5,477 nt of DNA, taken from the NCBI GenBank assembly GCA_030668165.1, contig DAOUUM010000230.1, forward strand, positions 1-5,477, read 5' to 3'. Below the pieces are notes generated by a model. It was given only the letters and a program-made list of their open reading frames with translations. It was not told the DNA's origin and made no database searches. A program made the translations under genes and the position numbers. Positions within the stretch are counted from its first letter, which is position 1, and each line of letters starts with the position of its first letter. The stretch comes from Candidatus Heimdallarchaeota archaeon. Lineage in GTDB: Archaea; Asgardarchaeota; Heimdallarchaeia; Heimdallarchaeales; Kariarchaeaceae. Below, piece after piece: positions 1-4,398 of the stretch.

Positions 1-1
1 G

Positions 2-190
2 GGTAATAATTGTTCACTGGGTCATAATCCAAGATCTAAATCATATATAACCTCAGGTAAATGTCTGAGATCCAACTTCTGTACGGAATTACGAATTATT
101 AAAGATGAGGTCTATTTGAAAAGTGGTAAATCCTCAAATTGTACAAATTCAATTAATTTTAACCGAGATTTGAAAGAATGGGCAAATTAA
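2..190 (+). CDS. Possible 3' end of an unidentified protein gene (partial)
   Basis: A plus-strand frame is open from the first complete codon of the window through 62 codons to a TAA at 188-190. No ATG lies in the frame, so if real it is the C-terminal tail of a gene that begins outside the window. In DNA this A+T-rich, 62 codons without a stop is uncommon by chance but not decisive. The peptide is polar, with four cysteines and a plausible mixed segment around residues 30-45 (ELRIIKDEVYLKSGK). I recognise no family. The stop is followed by a T-rich stretch near 217-229 that could end transcription. The frame would converge on the GTPase gene. It could also be a decayed gene or a chance open frame. 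Confidence 0.35.
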   Translation, partial: GNNCSLGHNPRSKSYITSGKCLRSNFCTELRIIKDEVYLKSGKSSNCTNSINFNRDLKEWAN

Positions 191-417
191 ATATTGGGAT
201 TACTAATATTGTTCAAATTTTCTCCTTCTAACAAATTATTGTGATCTTAATAAACTAGGAAGCATATTCACAGGCAAGTATGGAAATTCTCCCCATGATT
301 AATTTTGTATATACCATATATGTTTGAGTTGACATTTTATCAGTTTCAAGTAGTTTCTATTAATTTCAGATATCCAATAAAGCTAATATAATGGAGGTAA
401 AATGGTAAAACAAAGTC
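191..417. other. Convergent intergenic spacer
   Basis: I see no gene, tRNA or strong hairpin in this A+T-rich spacer. It lies between the possible plus-strand gene end at 190 and the minus-strand GTPase stop at 418. T-rich runs occur near 217-229 on the plus strand and just past the GTPase stop on the minus strand (about 402-417). These would suit archaeal U-tract termination from both sides, but neither is long enough to call with confidence. Confidence 0.3.
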
Positions 418-963
418 TCAATTGTTACTGCTGTCTAATAATCTATTGACAAATATTTGGAATATTTTCTCTACATTTTCACCGGTCAGTGCTGAGGTTT
501 CATGGTATTCTGAATTATTGGCCTCAGCATATGCTTTACCTTCCTCAGTAGTCACTGTTCTCTGATCAAAAAGATCACTCTTGTTTGCAACAATAACCGT
601 ATGTACACCTGGAATCTCCTTTTGTAATTCATTAATCCACTTGTTTAATCCTTCAAAACTATCCCGAGCACACATATCGAATACAACAATAGCTCCCGCT
701 GCGCCATGATAGTACCTCTTTCTCAGAGTTGAAATGAATTCTTGACCGCCTGTATCAAATACCATGACTTTCAGGACCTTATGTTCCAATTGAATGCGTT
801 TAGCAAGAAAATCAACACCTAAAGATGGTTTATACTTAGGTATGAAGCGGTTTTTTGTGTAACGTGTAGCCATAGAAGTCTTTCCCACAGCTCCATTTCC
901 TAGCAATATCAGTTTTATTTTTTCTTCTGCTACTATACTTCTCAAAGGTGTATCCTCTATCAA
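418..963 (-). CDS. Rab/Ras-like small GTPase
   Basis: A GTP-binding molecular switch of the Ras superfamily, about 181 residues, the size of a bare G domain. Visible motifs: G1/P-loop GNGAVGKTS at 22-30; switch I ending PSLGVDF at 46-52, very like the Rab STIGVDF but with Ser47 where Thr normally coordinates magnesium; G3 DTGGQE at 70-75, keeping the catalytic-type Gln74 but with Gly for the usual Ala; G4 NKSD at 127-130; G5 ETSA at 155-158. The C terminus has no cysteine, so there is no prenylation signal of the eukaryotic Rab/Ras type and membrane attachment, if any, must use a partner. Asgard archaea carry many such GTPases. The 963 start codon is TTG. A second in-frame TTG at 943-945 has a GAGG eight bases upstream and may be the true start (175 residues). 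The Ras-superfamily call is very secure; a particular subfamily or cellular role is not. Confidence 0.95.
   Translation of the reverse strand: MIEDTPLRSIVAEEKIKLILLGNGAVGKTSMATRYTKNRFIPKYKPSLGVDFLAKRIQLEHKVLKVMVFDTGGQEFISTLRKRYYHGAAGAIVVFDMCARDSFEGLNKWINELQKEIPGVHTVIVANKSDLFDQRTVTTEEGKAYAEANNSEYHETSALTGENVEKIFQIFVNRLLDSSNN
954..957 (-). promoter_or_regulatory. Shine-Dalgarno-like GAGG for an internal TTG start of the GTPase
   Basis: On the minus strand a GAGG lies eight bases before the TTG at 943-945, good spacing for ribosome binding. The outer TTG at 961-963 has no such element. With transcription predicted to begin near 964, the outer TTG would have to be used leaderless, whereas the inner one would have a leader of about 20 bases. 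This favours the inner start, moderately. Confidence 0.4.
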
Positions 964-983
964 GAGATAAGTAAAGACTACTT

Positions 984-996
984 ATTTTTATATTTC
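984..996 (-). promoter_or_regulatory. TATA box of the GTPase gene
   Basis: The minus strand reads GGGAAATATAAAAATAAG here, an archaeal TATA element with a purine-rich stretch just upstream, where a BRE would be. Counting about 25 bases downstream of its centre places transcription start near 964, right at the 5' end of the GTPase reading frame. It lies in the 126-base gap after the gelsolin-domain gene, suggesting the GTPase has its own transcript. Confidence 0.5.
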
Positions 997-1089
997 CCTA
1001 CCAATTTCAATAAATTAGTACAAATTTATTTTAAATATCACTCTCAAGTATGGACAAATAAATATCCATTGAGTAATATTAGTCAATAA

Positions 1090-1701
1090 TTAATCGCTAG
1101 GATTGTTTAACTTGCGCCAGAGTTCAATTGCAACCAATTTATCATTTTTCAAATAGAATCTACTCTTATAAATATCAACCTCAAAAATTCCATGACTAAG
1201 GTCTCTAACCAGCTTATATTCCCATTCATCCTCAATAGAAACTGTATAGATCTGTTCGTTAACAACGATATAATCCAAACAATGATTCTCTATTCTTGGT
1301 AATTTTTTACATTCCTCAATCACTTCTATTATTGTCCATACTTCAGAGAGGATCTCCGGGATTACATCAGTGTTAATTTTGTATTTTTTGCTATGTTGTA
1401 TTAGAATACCATCCTGATTTACTGTCCCCTGTTTTTTCCAGCGATTTAATAGCTTACCAAATGCTTTTTCTTTAGTCTGCTCCTGTACTCTTATCATCTC
1501 AAAATTAGTATCCTCAATAATTTTTCTTGCCTCTGAGAATGCCAAAAATTCCTTTCTCACACTTGAATGTTTGCCAACCCAGACATAGAATTTTTTTTTA
1601 TCAGAATGAATGAGAATAAAGGCTTCATCTATTCCAAATTCAATATTTTTATCTAACACTTCTTTATGATGGCCATCACCATATATTTGGAGTAAGAACA
1701 T
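1090..1701 (-). CDS. Gelsolin-like domain protein with unknown C-terminal half
   Basis: 203 residues. Residues about 15-75 match one gelsolin/villin repeat. IDEAFILIHSDKKKFYVWVG (24-43) corresponds to the NDAFVL...YLWVG core strands of gelsolin domains, followed by a long amphipathic helix (about 47-63) in the usual place and a short strand (68-73). In the known family such domains bind actin and often calcium; Asgard archaea encode short gelsolins that act on their own actins. The acidic Asp25-Glu26 pair sits where gelsolin domains place a calcium ligand, but I cannot show binding. Residues about 95-203 are not recognised: they look mixed alpha/beta, with helices near 115-132 and strands near 143-155 and 172-192. 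There is no signal peptide or membrane segment. ATG at 1699-1701 is a reasonable start although no Shine-Dalgarno is evident. The gene lies between the small membrane protein gene and the GTPase. Confidence 0.75.
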   Translation of the reverse strand: MFLLQIYGDGHHKEVLDKNIEFGIDEAFILIHSDKKKFYVWVGKHSSVRKEFLAFSEARKIIEDTNFEMIRVQEQTKEKAFGKLLNRWKKQGTVNQDGILIQHSKKYKINTDVIPEILSEVWTIIEVIEECKKLPRIENHCLDYIVVNEQIYTVSIEDEWEYKLVRDLSHGIFEVDIYKSRFYLKNDKLVAIELWRKLNNPSD

Positions 1702-1787
1702 AGTTGTTAGTATTTACAATTGCTATCATATCAATTTTTTTCAAAAATGTTAGAATTAAGATTGAATCAGATTAATTTTGTCTCATT

Positions 1788-2111
1788 TTATAATGTCTGT
1801 TTTTTAGTTCTTGCCATTGTTGCCTTGTAAGTACGATAGATACCGAGTAATGTAAATGGTGCACCGACACCCATTGCTACTATGTACTGACCAGAGTTCC
1901 AGAACATCATAAATGAAAAAACCCCTAAAAATGCAAATGTGTAACCACTTAACAGAGATGGTGGCTTCTTGGTCTCTTTTGCCTTTCCCCTTTCTCCAAA
2001 ATCTTTGAATTCATCTATATCTATGTTGTCCTTCTTCAATTCTCTTCGAGCATTTATTCTCATTCTATCTCTTTTGGAGCTCATGATCATTTTCACATAC
2101 ATTGATAACAT
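1788..2111 (-). CDS. Small two-helix membrane protein, unknown function
   Basis: At most 107 residues. The N-terminal half (11-50) is highly charged and rich in Lys, Arg, Glu and Asp. It is followed by two hydrophobic segments, about 54-71 and 76-92, separated by a short WNSGQY turn, and a basic tail (RTYKATMARTKKQ). The positive charge on both flanks and the short turn predict a helical hairpin with both ends in the cytoplasm. I recognise no family. The start is uncertain: ATGs occur at residues 1, 4, 8 and 10 and none has a clear Shine-Dalgarno. The ATG at 2082-2084 (residue 10, MSSKRDR) would give a compact protein that begins with the charged segment. A TATA-like AAATAAATTATTTC near 2161-2174 could drive it, or it could be read through from the RNA gene upstream. 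Confidence 0.7.
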   Translation of the reverse strand: MLSMYVKMIMSSKRDRMRINARRELKKDNIDIDEFKDFGERGKAKETKKPPSLLSGYTFAFLGVFSFMMFWNSGQYIVAMGVGAPFTLLGIYRTYKATMARTKKQTL

Positions 2112-2131
2112 GTGAAATTACACGTTGTTTC

Positions 2132-2155
2132 CATCAGATCCTGATGTCACCATCA
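2132..2155 (-). promoter_or_regulatory. Two mutually exclusive hairpins in the leader of the small membrane protein
   Basis: CATCAG (2132-2137) pairs perfectly with CTGATG (2141-2146) around a three-base loop. TGATG (2142-2146) can instead pair with CATCA (2151-2155) around a four-base loop. The two stems share the TGATG arm, so only one can form. They lie between the 3' end of the structured RNA and the start of the 107-residue gene. A role in termination, processing or translation control is possible; short stems like these also arise by chance. Confidence 0.3.
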
Positions 2156-2164
2156 CTCAGAAAT

Positions 2165-2457
2165 AATTTATTTCCTTGTTTGTATCCAATGTCGTTCCTC
2201 TGAACGGTTACTATGTCCAGCTTCTCTGCTTCCTAGCCTCATTGAAGACTGGTTTGCCGTGCTTTCCGACAGACCATATTGACTCTGTGGCCTTTCCATA
2301 AGGTTTTTCCACAGTAGTTCGTGCCGGTTTGTCTCTCGACTGGACTTCCCTGAGGGCATTCGGCCTGTGTCAGTCTTTTCCGTACTTCCAGGTTACAGGA
2401 AATGACAGGCTGATACTGTCCTAGTCCGACAGCAACTAATCGGAATTAGTTACTTGC
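2165..2457 (-). ncRNA. Structured noncoding RNA gene, family unresolved (RNase P RNA-like?)
   Basis: A G+C-rich island (about 49% over 2181-2460, against about 29% in 2461-2580) begins about 25 bases downstream of a strong minus-strand TATA box. Nested pairings close it: 2403-2395 with 2179-2170 (nine pairs, one bulge); GUCCA/GUC (2345-2338) with GAC/UGGAU (2193-2184, two-base bulge); GAAC-UACU (2320-2313) with AGUA-GUUC (2212-2202). Hairpins at 2314-2285 and 2252-2217 fill the interior. In order it carries GGGAAGUCC (2350-2342), GAGAGACAAACCG (2337-2325) and GCACGGCAAAC (2262-2252), which resemble bacterial RNase P segments. The 2403-2170 helix lies where P1 should be and the 2345-2338 helix where P4 should be. 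However, the invariant ACAGAA...GGCUUA element is not present. CCUGUAACC (2399-2391) and GGACU/AGUCC pairing (2427-2423 with 2346-2342) recall the SRP 5' domain, but helix 8 is not canonical. I am fairly sure of a structured RNA and unsure of its family and exact ends. Confidence 0.55.
2434..2451 (-). other. Perfect 7-bp hairpin at the predicted 5' end of the structured RNA
   Basis: On the minus strand AACTAAT (2451-2445) and ATTAGTT (2440-2434) form a perfect stem capped by a TCCG tetraloop, within a few bases of the predicted transcription start. If the mature RNA begins near 2403, as the closing helix suggests, this stem belongs to a removable 5' leader. Otherwise it is a 5'-terminal stabilising hairpin. 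Confidence 0.45.
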
Positions 2458-2473
2458 AGGGTTATATACACTT

Positions 2474-2488
2474 GAATATATAAACTAG
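2474..2488 (-). promoter_or_regulatory. TATA box of the structured RNA gene
   Basis: The minus strand reads CTAGTTTATATATTC, a strong archaeal TATA element that predicts transcription start near 2455-2457, where the G+C-rich island begins. A second TATA-like GTATATAACC at 2460-2468 could give a shorter transcript starting near 2440. The AGTTTATATA core is shared with the promoter of the 299-residue gene. Confidence 0.55.
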
Positions 2489-2599
2489 TGAAATGGTAGG
2501 TACGTATAATGACCCATGTATAAGATAGAACATGCGATCCAAAGTAAAATAATATCGGTTTATACAAGTAAAATTAGGTGAATTCAATAAATAATTTAT
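2489..2599. other. A+T-rich spacer between the 299-residue gene and the RNA promoter
   Basis: I see no gene here. It contains the 3' untranslated end of the 299-residue gene (minus-strand AATTATTTATTG just after its TAG) and A+T-rich DNA leading to the RNA promoter. Together with the RNA gene and the leader hairpins it accounts for the 487-base stretch from 2112 to 2599 that lacks a convincing protein gene. Confidence 0.4.
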
Positions 2600-3499
2600 C
2601 TATTCAAGATCAAACATGCTTAATACAAGCCTTTTACCACAACTTGGGCACTTACCGGTGACCTTTATCATCTCACCTAGATGCTTGTAGTGACCAGGTT
2701 TACCACAATTTAAACAATAAATAAATGAATCTCCTGATTTGATTGATTTTCTACATGCAATACAGTTCTCACCCAGATCTCCAGGTGCCATCATCAATGT
2801 ATTCGGGATATCTGCGGATACTGTCTTGGTTGTAGAATCATCAGTTTTTGCTGGTTCAGCAGAATCAAGAAAGCTATCCAACTCATTATCAGAGATGACT
2901 CCCATAGTATCATCTTTATTATTGGTCATAATATCAAGGGATGGTTTGGATTCAGCAACAGTTTCACTAGTAGTTTGAAAACTTTCACTTACCTCAGTCA
3001 CGTCCTCCTGGGCAAAACGATCTCCGCTAGGTTGGCTGGTCTCATTTGGAAAGGCCACAGTCTGGATGGCATTAGCCCTGTCGTGCTGACCCATAAGTCT
3101 TAGCAATGCAATTGAAACCTCGGGTTTATTTAATCGGTGATAAAATTCATCAACAAGGTTATTTAGAGGAGTATCTCTATTTCCCTTGTAATTTACCGAT
3201 ATGAGGTCAACAACCTCGGCAGCTGCAGAAGGTCCCTTCATTGCCTTTGTTTTAGCAGCCTGGTAAATTCTCCCGGCTCGTAAATATAAATTGGAGGCCT
3301 CATCAAAGTTACCAAGTGAGACCTGTCTTTTTGCATTGTGTTCAATATTGTTGGATTGAACTGGAGTTCTTTGAGGAGCTCTTTGCGGATTATTATACTG
3401 TTTTATTTTTTTAGTTTTCTTTGATTTTGAGGATCCACTAAATATTTTTAATAAAACATATCCTACTATAATCAAAATAATGATTGTTGTTAAATCCAT
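2600..3499 (-). CDS. Membrane-anchored protein with helical repeats and RING/PHD-like zinc domain
   Basis: 299 residues in three parts. Residues 3-20 are one hydrophobic segment followed by a Lys-rich stretch (24-33), predicting an N-terminal anchor with the body in the cytoplasm. Residues about 50-150 are helical and TPR/alpha-solenoid-like: GNFDEASNLYLRAGRIYQAA has the spacing of Gly, Ala and Tyr seen in such repeats, and a similar pair of helices ends near 148. A Ser/Thr/Asp/Glu-rich linker (about 150-240) follows. The C terminus carries eight zinc ligands, Cys246, Cys249, Cys262, Cys265, His270, His273, Cys284 and Cys287, spaced C-x2-C-x12-C-x2-C-x4-H-x2-H-x10-C-x2-C. That order suggests a cross-brace of RING/PHD type (C4H2C2) rather than a plain four-ligand ribbon. 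No enzymatic role can be read from this; RING-like domains act in ubiquitin transfer or in protein assembly. ATG at 3497-3499 has GGGG seven bases upstream and a strong TATA box. Confidence 0.85.
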   Translation of the reverse strand: MDLTTIIILIIVGYVLLKIFSGSSKSKKTKKIKQYNNPQRAPQRTPVQSNNIEHNAKRQVSLGNFDEASNLYLRAGRIYQAAKTKAMKGPSAAAEVVDLISVNYKGNRDTPLNNLVDEFYHRLNKPEVSIALLRLMGQHDRANAIQTVAFPNETSQPSGDRFAQEDVTEVSESFQTTSETVAESKPSLDIMTNNKDDTMGVISDNELDSFLDSAEPAKTDDSTTKTVSADIPNTLMMAPGDLGENCIACRKSIKSGDSFIYCLNCGKPGHYKHLGEMIKVTGKCPSCGKRLVLSMFDLE

Positions 3500-3505
3500 A
3501 TTGTT

Positions 3506-3511
3506 ACCCCT
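3506..3511 (-). promoter_or_regulatory. Ribosome binding site of the 299-residue gene
   Basis: The minus strand reads AAAGGGGTAACAAT immediately before the ATG at 3497-3499. The GGGG core ends seven bases from the start and resembles the archaeal GGAGGTGA consensus with one mismatch. It supports this ATG as the true start. Confidence 0.45.
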
Positions 3512-3559
3512 TTATCCGCCTTTATTGAAGTTATATTCCCAAATAAATACATGTCCAAT

Positions 3560-3572
3560 GCTTATATAAACT
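3560..3572 (-). promoter_or_regulatory. TATA box of the 299-residue gene
   Basis: The minus strand reads CGAGTTTATATAAGC, giving a predicted start near 3540 and a leader of about 40 bases that contains the GGGG ribosome site. It lies within 40 bases of the aquaporin stop, so the 299-residue gene appears to be transcribed independently of the channel gene. Confidence 0.55.
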
Positions 3573-3596
3573 CGATCGAATTAACAATTCAATAAG

Positions 3597-4313
3597 CTAA
3601 GATTGTATATCTATTTTATCTAAATCATTTTCTACCGTACTTGAATACCTGAAACCCAATCCCACCAGGATTGCACTTAATATTGAACTGAGCCAGTATA
3701 TCCATTGATCTGTGAAGATACCTGAAATAATGGATGGTCCAAATATTCTTGATATATTCAAAGATGCACCTGTTAGTGGCCCAATTACAATAGTTGACAT
3801 TGATACAAACAAAGCAAGAATAGTTGCCAACGCATGTGGAGTGTTATCCTCTCTTACGAGGATGAGATATAGTGTAACAAGAACTGCGGTGAACAAGAAC
3901 TCAAGGAAAAATGCCTGTAGCAATGAGTACCCGGTAACGATGCTTGGTATACCCAGTTCAGAGTTATCAACAGCAGCAATTAATTGATCATCTGTGGCCA
4001 ACCAGATTAGCAACAAACCTGCAAGGATACTACCAATCAACTGTGAGAGTATATAGCCAGCTCCATGTGATGGCTTCATTTTTCTCCCGATTATTAATGA
4101 TATGGTGATTGAAGGATTATAATTTGCACCAGATACATTAAAACCGATATAGATCGCGATTGCCACCACTGTGAATGATGCAAATGCAATCTCAACCCAT
4201 GAGAAAATTCCCAGATCATAGTTGAGAAATGAAAAACCGATAATAAAAACAATAGAGAATGTACCAATAGCCTCGGTAAGTAATGCTTGTGGTTTAACTA
4301 ATTCAGATGCCAT
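3597..4313 (-). CDS. Aquaporin/glycerol facilitator (MIP) family channel with altered NPA motifs
   Basis: 238 residues, the usual MIP length, with six hydrophobic helices (about 12-34, 40-60, 84-106, 126-153, 159-178, 204-222) and two half-helix loops. The first signature is SGANYNPSIT (61-70), so the usual NPA is NPS. The second is GPLTGASLNISRIFGP (178-193), where NPAR has become NISR: Asn66, Asn186 and the selectivity-filter Arg189 are kept but Pro187 is replaced by Ile. The family passes water, glycerol or small neutral solutes across the cell membrane. By rough hand alignment with AqpZ the other filter positions are small (Ser46, Thr174, Ala183), which would suit a wide pore, but this is inference. 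ATG at 4311-4313 has no Shine-Dalgarno; a weak A+T element near 4333-4347 would place transcription start almost at the ATG, implying leaderless translation. Family call secure, substrate unknown. Confidence 0.93.
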   Translation of the reverse strand: MASELVKPQALLTEAIGTFSIVFIIGFSFLNYDLGIFSWVEIAFASFTVVAIAIYIGFNVSGANYNPSITISLIIGRKMKPSHGAGYILSQLIGSILAGLLLIWLATDDQLIAAVDNSELGIPSIVTGYSLLQAFFLEFLFTAVLVTLYLILVREDNTPHALATILALFVSMSTIVIGPLTGASLNISRIFGPSIISGIFTDQWIYWLSSILSAILVGLGFRYSSTVENDLDKIDIQS

Positions 4314-4332
4314 TGAAAATTTAGTAAACTTG

Positions 4333-4347
4333 AATTAAATAATATTT
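4333..4347 (-). promoter_or_regulatory. Weak TATA-like element upstream of the channel gene
   Basis: The minus strand reads AAATATTATTTAATTC, centred about 25 bases before the channel's ATG, compatible with a leaderless transcript. The match is poorer than the other TATA boxes in the window and the surrounding DNA is A+T-rich, so it is only a candidate. The small inverted repeat ATTGC-AA-GCAAT lies just upstream near 4367-4378. Confidence 0.25.
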
Positions 4348-4398
4348 GCTCTGTTTGAAACATAAATTGCAAGCAATGGCTTGTTTACCTAATCAAAA

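Noticed and set aside
403..450. GGAGGT followed by ATG on the plus strand with a 15-codon frame
   Set aside because: The spacing is too short, the frame ends almost at once inside the GTPase gene on the other strand, and nothing supports a peptide.
2168..2359. A 63-codon minus-strand frame beginning MPSGKSSRE
   Set aside because: It lies wholly inside the G+C-rich structured RNA island, has a very polar composition rich in Ser, Arg, Glu and Asn with no hydrophobic core, and is better explained as chance coding within an RNA gene.
2165..2457. A firm call as SRP 7S RNA
   Set aside because: CCUGUAACC and the GGACU/AGUCC pairing are suggestive, but the near-invariant helix 8 loop with GGAA and AGCAG flanked as in known SRP RNAs is not present; GGAAGCAG at 2234-2227 lacks the proper stem.
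2165..2457. A firm call as RNase P RNA (rnpB)
   Set aside because: The layout and three short segments fit, but the conserved 3' core and the archaeal GGUGAAAC-type segment are not found, so the family is left open.
2739..2978. Plus-strand frame of 79 codons
   Set aside because: It is antisense to the linker and zinc-domain part of the 299-residue gene, which has clear motifs, a ribosome site and a promoter.
3712..3987. Plus-strand frame of 91 codons
   Set aside because: It is antisense to the second half of the aquaporin gene, whose family signature is unmistakable.
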